DNA of 52,582 nt from Verrucomicrobiota bacterium (GCA_030604905.1 JAUVVA010000012.1:1-52582); one strand, 5' to 3'; counted from the first letter of the stretch, positions 17,086-26,853 are shown. Notes: generated by a model from the sequence alone, not told the origin. Translations and numbers: made by a program.

Positions 17086-20000
17086 ATGTCGGAGGGCGTG
17101 AGCCAGCGGAAGGAGACGATCCGAAAGCGGCGGCCAAAGCGTTGGTTTTCGGCGTTGATGGCCATGGCGGTGCCGGTCGCGTTCATCCAGAGGTGTGCCG
17201 GCTGGGTGTCGTCGACGAAATCGGGCAGGCGCTGGACGATGGCCTCGCACCAAGCGCGGCCGGTGACCTCGCCGGTGGCCGGGTTGCGGACTTCGCCGAA
17301 GGTGCGGATGCGGAAGGTATCCGAGCGGACGGAGAGCACGGGCCCGAGGATTTGGAGGAGGTCGGCCTGGGTGAGGTAGCCGGGGGCGGCGGCGGCGGCG
17401 TTGGCGAGTCCGGAGGGGGCGCGTTCGAAGACCGAAGTGCCGCTGCGAATGCCGGCGCCGGCGTTGTAGTTGTAGTTGGGGAGGGTGAGGTTGGAGTTGT
17501 TGCGGACGGTGGGCTTGGTCTTGGCGGCGGCGCTGGCAAGGTGGTCGTTGATGCGGCTGAAGGTGGGATTGGGGTTGTTGAGGTTTCCGCCGAGGTTGAG
17601 GTCATCGGTGGCGGCGGCGGAGCGGTCGATGGCGAGTTGGAGCGGGCCCATGTAGTCGGCCCAGCCGACGATGCCGGCCGTGAGGCTGGCGGTGGGGTTG
17701 CGGTTGACGAGGCGAGCCATGGAGGGGAAGGGCCCGTGGAGGCGGACGGAGCGGACGATCTCGGCGGCGAGGCGGTCGATCTCGGCGGCGGAGAGGCTGC
17801 GGAAGCCGGAGTGGATGGCGGGGGTGCCCATGCCGGAGGAGCCGGCGACGGCGCCGAGGCGGGGAAAGGGGAGGCGGGGAAAGGCGACTTCGCCGGCGAC
17901 GGCGACGTCGGCGTCGTCCGCGTCGAGGACCGGGGCGCCGAGGGTGGAGGAGAGGAGGGCCTTCCACGCCTCGACGGAGGTGGAGTTGGCGTTGAAGGCG
18001 CCGGCGAGGAGGAGGCGGGAGGCGGCGCGATCAAAGTCGCGCAGGTCGGAGGCGAGGGCGGCGACGCCGAGGTTTGCCGGATCCCAGAGCGCGTGGCGCG
18101 GGTTCCTGAGGGGGAAGGCGGGGGTGCCGGCGAGCGGGACGGTGGAGAAGTAGTAGCGGTCCCAAAGGGCCTGGTTGACGAGGTAGGACAGGTCGAAGTG
18201 GAAGTTGCGCGAGGAGCGGTCGGGGTTGAGGGAGAGGCCGGACCAGTCGGCGAGGCCGCGGACGTGGTTGGCGTTGGTCGAGGTGCGCAGGGAGGTGGCG
18301 GGCTGGACGCGGGGGTCGGCGAAGGAGTTGCCGATGGCGTAGGCGGGGGTGGCCGAGGCGGTGTAGCCGGGGTCGTCGTCGAGCTGGCCGGTCGCGGGGG
18401 TGAGCTGGGCGTGTTGTAGTGCTCCCAGGGATACGACCCCGGTCTCGCGGCGCGGCAGGTGAAAGAGGATGCAGCGCAGGGTGGCGGAGGCGCTGTCGCC
18501 GCTGGGATCGCCGGGGTTGGCCACATAGGCGTTTTCGTCTCCGTCGGTGGCGACGATGATGTTGTCGTAGTTGGCGCGGAGGGTTTGGAGCTGGGTGACG
18601 GAGCCGTTGTTGTTGTTGATGAAAATGGCGTTGCTGTCGTGGTTGCCGTAGAGGCCGGCGGACCAGTATTGGGCGTTGGTCACGTTGGCGCCGTCGTTGG
18701 CGGCGAGGTTGTGCTCGGGGGCGGCGGGGTTCTGGTTGGCGATCCATTTGCCGCGCACGATGGCGTTTTGGGTGATCTGCTGGGAGCCGCTGGTCCAGAG
18801 GCTGGAGGTCTCGTTGACGCTGCCGTCCATGATGCCGAGGAGGCCGACGGCGAGGAGGAAGTCGCTCGGGGTGAGGGGAAAGACGGAGCTCGGGAGTTGT
18901 TTGATGGAAGCGGCTTGGGAGCCGTTGTAGCGGTAGTGGTTGCCGGAGGGGAAGCCGTCCGTGCCGGCGGCGTCGATGCCGGGGCCGGCGACCACGAGCG
19001 GGGAGGAGACGGGGCCGACCACGGGGAGGTAGTTGCCGGTGGAGGTGCGGGGGGCGGCCCAGCGCACGCCGGCGACGCGCTGGAGGAGGGTGCCGGTGGG
19101 GCGGCCGCCGGCGTTGAAAGAGGCGCCGGAGCGAAGCTCGAAGTCGGAAAGAAGATCGTTGGGGATGGAGAGGGTGACGGTGGCGCGTTGGCCGACTTGG
19201 TCGGCCGGGATGGTGATAACGCCGGTGTCGCGAAGGAAGTGGAGGCGGAAGCCGGGGCGGAGGACGCGCTGGCTGGCGGGTTTGAGCGCGCCGGCGTCGG
19301 TGAGGTCGTCGTTTTCGTCGAGCGTGAAGACGATCGCCTCGCCGGGGGGAATCGCGGTGGGGGCGAGCACGAAGCCAAGGCCGTCGATCGGCAGGTTGCC
19401 GGTGGCGTAGTAGGCGTGGCTGAAGGGGGTGGTCCCGGTGGGCGCGGGCGAGGCCGGTTTGGAGGCCATGCCGACGATCGGCATGAGGGAGGGGTGGGCG
19501 TAGTTGGCGGCGGTGCCCGTCTCGCGCGTGGTGCCGAACCACACTCCGTAGGTGGTGGGGGCGAGGGTGACGTCGTAGGGGTTCCAGAGGACGATCGCCG
19601 GGAGGTAGACGAGGTCGACGGCGGAGTTGGCGGCGTTGGCGGTGGGGGTGATCCAGAGTTGAAAGCGCAAAACGACCGGGTGGATGCCGACCTGGGTGTC
19701 GGTGGTGGGGCGCGGAGTGACGGTGGGATTGTTGCCGGAGAGCAGTCCGGTCGTGGGGTGGCCGAGCTGGACGTAGGAGCGGAGGGAGCCCCAGGAGGGC
19801 AGGCGAGCGGGGCGGGTGCCGGGGAGGGAGGAGGGGAGCAGGTCGGCGAAGATCTCGTCGTTGTCGCCCAATCCCGGGGGAGCCGTGGAGCCGAGGAGGC
19901 CGGCGGTGAGGTCTTTTTTAAGGCCGCCTTTGGAGACATCGGCGAGCACGCCGAAGCTGTGGGTGGTGAGGTCGTGAAAGCGGGTTTTCACGTCGTTCGC

Positions 20001-21074
20001 CGAGAGCCCGTCGACGAAGCCGAGTTGTTCGAGGAAGAGCGCCTGCTCGGGGCTGGGGCCGGTGGCGGGAGATTGCGAGTAGGCCGACAGGCCGCTCACG
20101 TGTTCGAGCCCGAAGCGCGGGGCGAGTTGGGAGCGCAGTCGCCGGATGCTCGCGTTGTTGGAGTTGCGGCGAACATCGACCAGATCGGCGCGCGCCTTGA
20201 CGCCCTCGTCGCCGATCCACCAGGCGTAGCGGCCGACTTCGTAGCCCGCGGGATCCGGGGCCGCGGCGGGGTCGAGGCCGGGAATCAACGGGGAGCGGAT
20301 CGACTCGATCGGGGCGAGAACGTAGTCGGCGACGGCCGCGCCGACGGTGTTGGGGCCGACAAGCAGGGCGGCATCCCGGCCGGCAATGGTGAAGGAGTCG
20401 AAGGCCGTGGAGGCGGGGCCAAGCAGACTCGACTCGGCCTCGGCGAGGCTGGAGGGGCCGAAGGTGATCGAGGAGCCCGAGTCGGGGATGGCTTCGGGGT
20501 TGCCGAGCAGGTTGGTGACGGAAGCGGAGGGAGCGGTGCCACCGGGGTTGGAGGTGATCTCGCCGAAGCGGGCGATGTTGGTGGTCTCGGCGGAGAAGGC
20601 GGCGGAGTTGTTGCCCGAGACAAGCCAGGTCAGGTGCGCGGGACGGTGGAGATGGAAGTTGTCGTCGCGGTAGCCGCCCCAGACGCCGGTCCAGTGGCGG
20701 GTTCCATTGCGGGGAGGGGTGATACCGTAGGTGGCGAGGTCGGTGCGCGGGTTGTTTTCGCCGATCGTGGCAGTGGCGGTTATGCGCTGGTCGGGCCCGG
20801 CGCTGCGTTGCAGCTCGCCAAGCGCCACGTGCAGGGCGAAGAGCGCGTTTTGGCGCGCTTGGGCGAGGTTTTGGGTGTTGGTCGCTACCTGGGTCTCGAC
20901 GCGGGTGAAGGTGGCGAGGCCGAGGAGAATGAGGACGAGAAAGCTCACCAATACGATGGTGACGATGAGCGCGAAGCCTCGCGGATGGGGAGCGTCGCCG
21001 AGGCCCTTGCGCCACCCGGTGCGGGATGGAGCGAGGTCCTGGCGCCGAGAAACTGGGAGCGGGTGGGGGTTCAC
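17082..21074 (-). CDS. Verru_Chthon cassette protein A-like, type IV pilin-like N-terminus
   Basis: 1330 residues from a GTG start at 21074. After a basic leader, residues about 31-56 read 'PRGFALIVTIVLVSFLVLIL', a single transmembrane helix of PilX/type IV pilin-like character, followed by 'TRVETQVATNTQNLAQARQN' and 'ALFALHVALGELQ'. This layout, the very large size, and the many Asn, Thr and Gly-rich stretches with repeated 'TGVWGG', 'YVLAPIES' and 'GRYAWWIGDEG' segments match the Verru_Chthon cassette A family. In that cassette, proteins A to D have pilin-like leaders and unknown function. Partners B, C and D are not in this window; only the coupled 257-residue protein follows. Topology predicts a large periplasmic or extracellular part. 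A possible operator lies just upstream (21091-21106). Confidence 0.8.
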   Translation of the reverse strand: MNPHPLPVSRRQDLAPSRTGWRKGLGDAPHPRGFALIVTIVLVSFLVLILLGLATFTRVETQVATNTQNLAQARQNALFALHVALGELQRSAGPDQRITATATIGENNPRTDLATYGITPPRNGTRHWTGVWGGYRDDNFHLHRPAHLTWLVSGNNSAAFSAETTNIARFGEITSNPGGTAPSASVTNLLGNPEAIPDSGSSITFGPSSLAEAESSLLGPASTAFDSFTIAGRDAALLVGPNTVGAAVADYVLAPIESIRSPLIPGLDPAAAPDPAGYEVGRYAWWIGDEGVKARADLVDVRRNSNNASIRRLRSQLAPRFGLEHVSGLSAYSQSPATGPSPEQALFLEQLGFVDGLSANDVKTRFHDLTTHSFGVLADVSKGGLKKDLTAGLLGSTAPPGLGDNDEIFADLLPSSLPGTRPARLPSWGSLRSYVQLGHPTTGLLSGNNPTVTPRPTTDTQVGIHPVVLRFQLWITPTANAANSAVDLVYLPAIVLWNPYDVTLAPTTYGVWFGTTRETGTAANYAHPSLMPIVGMASKPASPAPTGTTPFSHAYYATGNLPIDGLGFVLAPTAIPPGEAIVFTLDENDDLTDAGALKPASQRVLRPGFRLHFLRDTGVITIPADQVGQRATVTLSIPNDLLSDFELRSGASFNAGGRPTGTLLQRVAGVRWAAPRTSTGNYLPVVGPVSSPLVVAGPGIDAAGTDGFPSGNHYRYNGSQAASIKQLPSSVFPLTPSDFLLAVGLLGIMDGSVNETSSLWTSGSQQITQNAIVRGKWIANQNPAAPEHNLAANDGANVTNAQYWSAGLYGNHDSNAIFINNNNGSVTQLQTLRANYDNIIVATDGDENAYVANPGDPSGDSASATLRCILFHLPRRETGVVSLGALQHAQLTPATGQLDDDPGYTASATPAYAIGNSFADPRVQPATSLRTSTNANHVRGLADWSGLSLNPDRSSRNFHFDLSYLVNQALWDRYYFSTVPLAGTPAFPLRNPRHALWDPANLGVAALASDLRDFDRAASRLLLAGAFNANSTSVEAWKALLSSTLGAPVLDADDADVAVAGEVAFPRLPFPRLGAVAGSSGMGTPAIHSGFRSLSAAEIDRLAAEIVRSVRLHGPFPSMARLVNRNPTASLTAGIVGWADYMGPLQLAIDRSAAATDDLNLGGNLNNPNPTFSRINDHLASAAAKTKPTVRNNSNLTLPNYNYNAGAGIRSGTSVFERAPSGLANAAAAAPGYLTQADLLQILGPVLSVRSDTFRIRTFGEVRNPATGEVTGRAWCEAIVQRLPDFVDDTQPAHLWMNATGTAMAINAENQRFGRRFRIVSFRWLTPSDI

Positions 21075-21090
21075 GAAGGGGCGTCGTGGG

Positions 21091-21106
21091 TTGAACGATA
21101 AAGTAA
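21091..21106 (-). promoter_or_regulatory. Putative operator, TTTATCGTTCAA motif
   Basis: The coding strand reads TTACTTTATCGTTCAA, 17-32 bp before the GTG start of the Verru_Chthon A-like gene. The core recurs upstream of the oxidoreductase gene (27966-27981) and the PEP-CTERM gene (50786-50797). A transcription-factor site is inferred from recurrence only. Confidence 0.4.
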
Positions 21107-21270
21107 TGATTTGGGCCGGGGTATGTCGAGCGACTTACGTTATTTTTCGGAAGCGCGCGAGAGGCAGCGGGGGCGGAGGCAGACGCCTGCACCGGAGGGC
21201 GGATGCCGGGGCTGTGGCGGCCTGGGGTGGGGGGGAATGGGACGGATGCGCGCGCCGCGCCATTCCGGAT

Positions 21271-21289
21271 CATGGGCAGGATGCCCATG
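21271..21289. repeat. Perfect intergenic hairpin
   Basis: CATGGGCA-GGA-TGCCCATG, an 8-bp perfect stem 10 bp downstream of the FAD oxidoreductase stop. It may act as a terminator or be one of the short palindromic repeats of this genome; there is no clear U-tract on the minus strand. Confidence 0.6.
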
Positions 21290-21298
21290 TCATTTTGG

Positions 21299-22606
21299 TC
21301 AGGGCGGGGTCAGTTCTCCCTCCACGAATTGGATCTGGCGGCGGAGGACGTGGCGGATGGTGGAGGCGGGGATGGCGCGGACATCGCCGCCGGAGTGGCT
21401 CGCGGCGAGGAAGGCGGCGGCGCCGGCGGCCTCGCCGATGGCGGTGACGCCGGACATGACGCGATAGGACGAGTGCGCCTCGTGCGTGCCGCTGATGCAG
21501 CGGGAGCCGAGGAGGAGGTTGTCGGCATCGCGCGCGATCAGGCTGCGATACGGGATGTGGTAATAGCCCGGGTCGGGGATCTTGACCATGCGGGTCTCGC
21601 CGCCGTCGGGATCGTGGATGTCGATCTCGTAGGCGCAGGCCGCGACCATGTCGGCAAACTTCGCGGCGGAGAGGCAGTCGTGCTCGTTGAGGATGTAGTC
21701 GCCGACGACGCGGCGGCCTTCGCGCACGCCGAGGCGGGAGGAGATTTGCAGCAGCTCGCAGTGCGCGAAGGCGGGATGGTCGCGGCGGAAGATGGCGATC
21801 ATCTCGTCGACGAAGCGGCGGCCTTTTTCGTAGGCGGCCTCGACGGAGCCGGGCTGGGTGGGGTCGACGCCGAGGATTTCGTTGGAGTTGAAGAGGAGGC
21901 GTTCGCCGTCGGGGTAGGGGAAGACGACGACGTGGGATTTGGGGTTGGCGGTTTCACCGCGGGCCTTGGCGGCCTGGTAGAGGGGAGTGAGCTCGTCCCA
22001 AAGCGAGTCGACGCCGCCGCGGGAGCGAAACTCGGGGACGCGGAGCTTGGATTTGTCGATGCGGCCGAGGGTGAAGGTGAGGGTGGCGGCCTGGAGGCGT
22101 CCGTCGGCCTCGCGGCCTTTCATGCACTCGCAGCCGGCGAGGGCGGAGAGGTTGCCGTCGGCGGTGGCGTCGATGAAGACGGAGGCGGCGACGCGCGTGC
22201 CGTCGTCGAGGGTGAGCGAGGCGAGGCGGCGGCCGGAGCGCTCGACGGCGGCGACGCCGGCCGAGGTGCGGACCTCGAGCTTGGGCTCGGCGGCGAGGAG
22301 GCGGCGGTAGGTGGCGGCGAGTTCGGCCTCGTCGTAGCTGTGGCGCGGACAGGAGGGGCGCTCGTCGCGGGTGGAGTGGACGTAGACGGCGGGGAAGAGC
22401 TCGCGGTGGATGCCGAGGTTGATGGGGCGGTGGTCGGTGCCGTGGAAGCGGCAGACGAGGGAGACGGGCGAGTGCACGCCGGTGCCGCCGATCTCGGGTG
22501 ATTTTTCGAGGAGGAGGGTGCGGGCGCCGTTGCGGGCGGCGGAGAGGGCGGCGCAGATGCCGCCGGCGCCGGCGCCGGCGACGATGACATCGTAGTGGGA
22601 GGGCAT
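21299..22606 (-). CDS. FAD-dependent oxidoreductase (FAD_oxidored type)
   Basis: 435 residues. The N-terminus 'YDVIVAGAGAGGICAALSAA' is a Rossmann FAD-binding fold with GxGxxG at residues 11-16, followed by 'RTLLLEKSPEIGGTGVHSPV' with the acidic residue that contacts the adenosine ribose. Later segments 'VFIDATADGNLSALAGCE' and 'DADNLLLGSRCISGTHEAHS' then 'SYRVMSGVTAIGEAAG' are typical of the FAD_oxidored family common in Planctomycetes and Verrucomicrobia near sugar-degradation genes. It lacks a signal peptide, so it should act in the cytoplasm. It follows the heparinase-like gene after a 96-bp spacer with repeats and is probably co-transcribed. The substrate is unknown; oxidation of a sugar-derived product is an inference from context. 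Confidence 0.85.
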   Translation of the reverse strand: MPSHYDVIVAGAGAGGICAALSAARNGARTLLLEKSPEIGGTGVHSPVSLVCRFHGTDHRPINLGIHRELFPAVYVHSTRDERPSCPRHSYDEAELAATYRRLLAAEPKLEVRTSAGVAAVERSGRRLASLTLDDGTRVAASVFIDATADGNLSALAGCECMKGREADGRLQAATLTFTLGRIDKSKLRVPEFRSRGGVDSLWDELTPLYQAAKARGETANPKSHVVVFPYPDGERLLFNSNEILGVDPTQPGSVEAAYEKGRRFVDEMIAIFRRDHPAFAHCELLQISSRLGVREGRRVVGDYILNEHDCLSAAKFADMVAACAYEIDIHDPDGGETRMVKIPDPGYYHIPYRSLIARDADNLLLGSRCISGTHEAHSSYRVMSGVTAIGEAAGAAAFLAASHSGGDVRAIPASTIRHVLRRQIQFVEGELTPP

Positions 22607-22635
22607 GGCGGAGAGTGGGCGGGGCGCTGCTGGTC

Positions 22636-22694
22636 GGACCGGCCTGACCGATTGGATCGATCGGACCGATCAGCGCGATGAGGAGCATCGCGCT
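22636..22694. repeat. 9-bp imperfect tandem repeat plus perfect hairpin
   Basis: On the minus strand four 9-bp units (GATCGGTCC, GATCGATCC, AATCGGTCA, GGCCGGTCC) occupy 22636-22671. Directly beside them is a hairpin, AGCGCGATG-AGGAG-CATCGCGCT (22672-22694). The block separates the heparinase-like gene from the FAD oxidoreductase gene. Confidence 0.75.
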
Positions 22695-22702
22695 CCGCCG
22701 AG

Positions 22703-25700
22703 TCAGAGGTCGATCTCGGGGGCGACGAAGGCGGGGTTGTCGTCGGGTTTGTCGACGGGGGCGTCGCTGTTGCGGAAGGGCGCCAACTCGGCGGGCTGGG
22801 CGGAGCCGACGACGGGCAGTTTTTCCTGGATCACGATCTCGGCGCCGTCGCGGACGATCTTCACCGGGCGGTCGCTGGCGAGGTGGATGGTCTCGGAGCG
22901 GCCGTCCACGGTGACGGTGATCACCTTGCCATTCTCGCTGGAGGCGAAGGTGGGCGAGGGGCGTCCGGGGCGGACGGGGTAGAGGACGACGGCGAGGTCG
23001 CGCTTGCCGCCGAAGGGGAGCGAGACCCACTGGCAGTGTTCGCCGAAGCGGTATTCAGGAAGGGAGGACGATTTGTCGCCGGGGAGGCGGACGTCGCGGC
23101 CGATGACGGGGCCGTGGCGGTGGGAATGCCACTGGCCGCCCATCCAGGGGTGGGGGTTGCGGTCGTCGCCCTTGGGGTGGTCCTCGGGGCGGACGGCGTG
23201 GCCCCAGCCGAAGCCGTTGATGTCGGCGGCGGAGGCGTCCTGGCCGGTGGCGACGAAGAGGGCGAGGTCGACGCCGAGCTGGCCCTTGAAGTCGAGCCGG
23301 TCGCGGGAGCGCCGGGGGTTTTCGTGGACGAGGAGGTGGAGGTTGGAGCGCGGGGCGTGGCTGAACTTGATCGCGCCGGAGCGGAGGGCCTCGTCGATCG
23401 CGGCGAGCACGGCGGGGGCGTCGCGCTCGAGGCGGACGGGGGTGGTGCGGCGGGTGGCGGCGGCCTGGCGGGCGACGGCGACGAGGCGCTGCGCGGCCTC
23501 GGGGCCGGCGCCGAGGAGGCCGAGGTGGCGGCCGAGCTCGTCCATGAGCGGCTCGGTCTGCGAGGGGGAGTAGGCGGCGTCGCGGATGTAGGCTTCGAGG
23601 TTCTCGACGAGGACGAGGCGCAGGCGCGACTCGATCTGGGCGGGCGGGAACTCATCCTCGAGGTCGCCGCCGAGCTCGTCGCGGATGACGAGGTAGTCGG
23701 CGAAGGGCGACGCGGCGGGATGTTTGACGAGGAGGGAGAGGCGACGGTTGGTCTTGGGCGAGGTGCGGATGGCGGAGTAGTCCCAGAGCGCGCGTTGAGA
23801 GGCGTAGGGCTGGGTCATGAGCTGGAGGCTGTCGTTGGTGTTTTCCGCGACGAAGAGGTCGCCGGCCTCGTGGGTGGCGAAAGCCATCGCTTTGGCGACG
23901 GGGGAGGAGGCGGTGAGGCCGAAGGACACCTTGTTGTGGGTCCAGTCGGGGTTCATGCGCGGGCTGTAGAAGCTGGCGTAGTCGACGGCCAGATACGCGC
24001 CGGAGCCCCAGAAGGTGAAGGAGAGTTCGTCGCCTTGGTAGTGGTTGCGGGCGGGGCCGGCCTTGAGGGTGACGAGGGACTCGCCTTCGCGGTCGCCGAA
24101 GCGGGAGCGGAGGAAGGCGCCGACGCCGCCGTAGTAGCGGGAGCGGAGAGTCCAGTCGGGATTGGCGGGCAGGGAGGGGTCGGCGGAGAGCAGGGTATTG
24201 GAGAGCTGGCCGGGGCGGATGCCGTTATAGTTGGAGGAGCTGTTCGCCGCGGCCATGAGATCGGCGGAGAAGCGGGGCTCGATCTTGGCGTAGCCGAGGG
24301 CGGCCTGGCGGAGGACCTCGGTGCGCATCTCGGGGCCGGAGTCGCCGAGGGCGACCTGGCCGCGGGACGTGCGGCGGGGATCCCAGGGGGTGACGAGGTT
24401 TTCAATAAACTCGACGGCGGCGCGGAAGTGGGGATCGCCGAAAACGTTCACCAAGCCCGAGCGGTGGAAGGCGTGGGCGGTGGGGAGGAACACGGAGAAG
24501 GCGTGGCCGGTGTAGCCGGGGGACTCGGTCCAACCGCCGCCGGGCTGCCAGGAGGAGCGGGCGATGTCGGCCTGGATCTCGCGCCTGGAGTAGGTGGCCC
24601 AGCGCTGGGCGTGCGGGTGGGTGTGGATCTGGGCCGCGATCATGCCGGGGATGTTGTGCATGTCGGTGTGGAAGTTCGGGTTTCCGATGCCCCAGTCGTA
24701 GTAGCGGCCGTTCCAGAAATCGGGGTCGGCGAAGATGTAGGCCATGGCGGCCATCGAGCGGTTTTGATCGCGGAGCCCGGTCTTGCGCCAGAGGTTGTTC
24801 ATGGAGTTCATCCAGATGGTGGCGCGGACGCCGCGGGGGGCGGTGGTGGGGTTGAGGCCACCGGCGGTGAAGCCGTTCTGCCAGATCCAGCGGGGTTCGG
24901 GGCGGAAGCCGCCGCGACCGGTGAATTCGAAGACCAGGGCGTTGGCGGCATCGGCGGAGCGGATGCGCTGAACGGTGGCCCAATCGCGGCCGAACTTCGC
25001 GTCGACGGTCTCGACCGGATTGCCGCGGTTGTCGGTGGAGCGGACGAGGGTTTTCTCCATCTCGGCGATGTAGGCCTGGACCTCGCGGGCCAAGGGGGTG
25101 CGACCGGCCTTGATCTCGGCCTGGAGGGCGACGATGTCTTCGAGGCCGCGGAAGATGCCGCGGTCGACGTTGCGGTCCATGTCGGGCCAGGTGAGGATCC
25201 AGTCCTTGGTCTTGGTGACGGGGAGGTGGGCGTTGCGGACGAGGACTCCGACGGCGATGGACTCGACCGGGGTCGAGCGGTTGCGGGCGAGTTGTTCGGC
25301 GCGGCGCTGGACTTCGTTGGCCGGGGGTTCGGGGTCTTTGCGGAGGCGTTCGGCGACGATGGCCTCGTCCGATTGCGCGGGCCAGCCGAGCTGGCGCATG
25401 CGGGCTTCGATGGCGGCGGGATCGTCGGTCTTCCGGCCCGCCTTGTTGAACTCCTCGCGGACGCGACGGGTGAGGGCGTCCTTTTCGCGTCTGACCTCGT
25501 TGGCGACGCTGCGCTCGCGGTTGGCCCGCAGCTCGGCGAGGGCGTCGGCGCGGGTTTCGGAGGGCGGGATGATCTCCGGGACGGAGTGGGCGGCGAGGCC
25601 CCAGGAGCGGGAGGCGGTGGAGGTGCGGACGACACGGGCCACGGGCGAGGCGGGGTCCTCGGCCTCCAGGGTGCGGGTGTGGGGCGCGCCGGTAATGGGC

Positions 25701-26818
25701 ACGCGGATACGGAGGTGGCCCTTGGCGTTGCCCTGCACGATGGCGCGCGGGCGGTTCTGGAAGGTGGGGTGCCAGCGGGTCATGTTCCACGCGTAGAGGC
25801 CGAGGGCGGTGCGTTTCTGGGCGCGGTCGGCCTTGTTGTAATACCAGGCCCAGGGACCCTTCATGTATTGGTAATCGTGCCATTTCGGATCGAGGCGGAA
25901 GAACTCGTTGAGGTCGGGCCATTCGCCGCCGCGGATGTCCTCGCGGCGCCAGGCGCGGAGGGGTTTTTCGGAAGGGGTGCCGCGCTGGTTGCCGCTTTCC
26001 CAGTCGAACCAAGGGTTGGCGAACTGGGTGTCGGGGGCGAGGTCGGGAGTGAGGTCGATGACCCAGGTGGCGGAGATTTCCATGCTGTCCTCGATTTGCA
26101 CGACGGGGGAGCCGGCGGTGAAGGTGAGCGAGGAGCGCCACGAGGCGCCGGAGGCGTCGGCGTAGGTGAGGGCGAGGCCGATGGTGGCGGGGCCGCGCTC
26201 GGTGGGTTCGGTGGTGAGGGACCGCAAGTCGGCGCCCTCGATGTAGGCATGGGAGCCGTAGAAGGCGGGATCGTCGCCGGCGCTGAATCCGGCGATCGGG
26301 CCTTGGGGGCCCCGTCCGTCGCGAGAGGGGATCAGTTTGTTGTTGGGGACGAGGAAGCGGGCGGGGCCGGTGTTGATGAGGAAGTAGTCGCCCTGGCGCT
26401 CGACCTTGATCGGCGTGCCGGGGAAGGCGGCCGGCGAGGCGGCCCCCTGGCCCCAGGTGAGGTTGACGTCGAACTTGGGCGCGGAGCCGGGAGGGGCGGG
26501 CGGCTGGGCGCGGGGATTGGGCGTGGCGAGGTGGAGCCACAGCACCCATTCGCCGGTCTTGACCGAGCCGTCGGGGTGGGTGGCGAGCGCGCGGGTCTGG
26601 AAGAAGGCGCGCTGGCCGTTGACGAGGGCTCCGAGCGTATTGAGGGCGGGGCCGGGCGCGGCAAACTCGTGGGTGAAGCGGACCGCCTGGGGACCGTGAT
26701 CGACGCCAAAGGGGTCTTCGATGACGAAGGTTTTCTCGCCTCGCGGCTGGGCATGGGCCGCGGCGGGGAGCGAAAAGGCGAGCGCGAGGAGGGCGCAGAG
26801 GGCGAGGATGGGGCGCAT
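22703..26818 (-). CDS. Secreted heparinase II/III-like polysaccharide lyase, very large
   Basis: 1371 residues with signal peptide MRPILALCALLALAFSLPAA. The N-terminal 450 residues are beta-sandwich-like. A central region has alpha/alpha-toroid motifs: 'FWNGRYYDWGIGNPNFHTDM' then 'HNIPGM', 'SSWQPGGGWTESPGYTGHAF', and 'ADLMAAANSSSNYNGIRPG'. Near residue 926, 'NHYQGDELSFTFWGSGAYLA' then 'VDYASFYSP' matches the heparinase II/III-type beta-sheet domain, in which His and Tyr residues serve catalysis in relatives. A long C-terminal beta part contains 'GWGHAVRPEDHPKGDDRNPH' and ends in 'PEIDL'. It is nearly twice the usual length for the family. By family it should cleave a uronic-acid-containing glycan by beta-elimination. 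It begins 35 bp after the Gfo/Idh/MocA gene's stop, as part of one run. Confidence 0.75.
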   Translation of the reverse strand: MRPILALCALLALAFSLPAAAHAQPRGEKTFVIEDPFGVDHGPQAVRFTHEFAAPGPALNTLGALVNGQRAFFQTRALATHPDGSVKTGEWVLWLHLATPNPRAQPPAPPGSAPKFDVNLTWGQGAASPAAFPGTPIKVERQGDYFLINTGPARFLVPNNKLIPSRDGRGPQGPIAGFSAGDDPAFYGSHAYIEGADLRSLTTEPTERGPATIGLALTYADASGASWRSSLTFTAGSPVVQIEDSMEISATWVIDLTPDLAPDTQFANPWFDWESGNQRGTPSEKPLRAWRREDIRGGEWPDLNEFFRLDPKWHDYQYMKGPWAWYYNKADRAQKRTALGLYAWNMTRWHPTFQNRPRAIVQGNAKGHLRIRVPITGAPHTRTLEAEDPASPVARVVRTSTASRSWGLAAHSVPEIIPPSETRADALAELRANRERSVANEVRREKDALTRRVREEFNKAGRKTDDPAAIEARMRQLGWPAQSDEAIVAERLRKDPEPPANEVQRRAEQLARNRSTPVESIAVGVLVRNAHLPVTKTKDWILTWPDMDRNVDRGIFRGLEDIVALQAEIKAGRTPLAREVQAYIAEMEKTLVRSTDNRGNPVETVDAKFGRDWATVQRIRSADAANALVFEFTGRGGFRPEPRWIWQNGFTAGGLNPTTAPRGVRATIWMNSMNNLWRKTGLRDQNRSMAAMAYIFADPDFWNGRYYDWGIGNPNFHTDMHNIPGMIAAQIHTHPHAQRWATYSRREIQADIARSSWQPGGGWTESPGYTGHAFSVFLPTAHAFHRSGLVNVFGDPHFRAAVEFIENLVTPWDPRRTSRGQVALGDSGPEMRTEVLRQAALGYAKIEPRFSADLMAAANSSSNYNGIRPGQLSNTLLSADPSLPANPDWTLRSRYYGGVGAFLRSRFGDREGESLVTLKAGPARNHYQGDELSFTFWGSGAYLAVDYASFYSPRMNPDWTHNKVSFGLTASSPVAKAMAFATHEAGDLFVAENTNDSLQLMTQPYASQRALWDYSAIRTSPKTNRRLSLLVKHPAASPFADYLVIRDELGGDLEDEFPPAQIESRLRLVLVENLEAYIRDAAYSPSQTEPLMDELGRHLGLLGAGPEAAQRLVAVARQAAATRRTTPVRLERDAPAVLAAIDEALRSGAIKFSHAPRSNLHLLVHENPRRSRDRLDFKGQLGVDLALFVATGQDASAADINGFGWGHAVRPEDHPKGDDRNPHPWMGGQWHSHRHGPVIGRDVRLPGDKSSSLPEYRFGEHCQWVSLPFGGKRDLAVVLYPVRPGRPSPTFASSENGKVITVTVDGRSETIHLASDRPVKIVRDGAEIVIQEKLPVVGSAQPAELAPFRNSDAPVDKPDDNPAFVAPEIDL

Positions 26819-26853
26819 GGGGAGAAAGAGAACGAGGAGGTGAAAGAGAAAGA

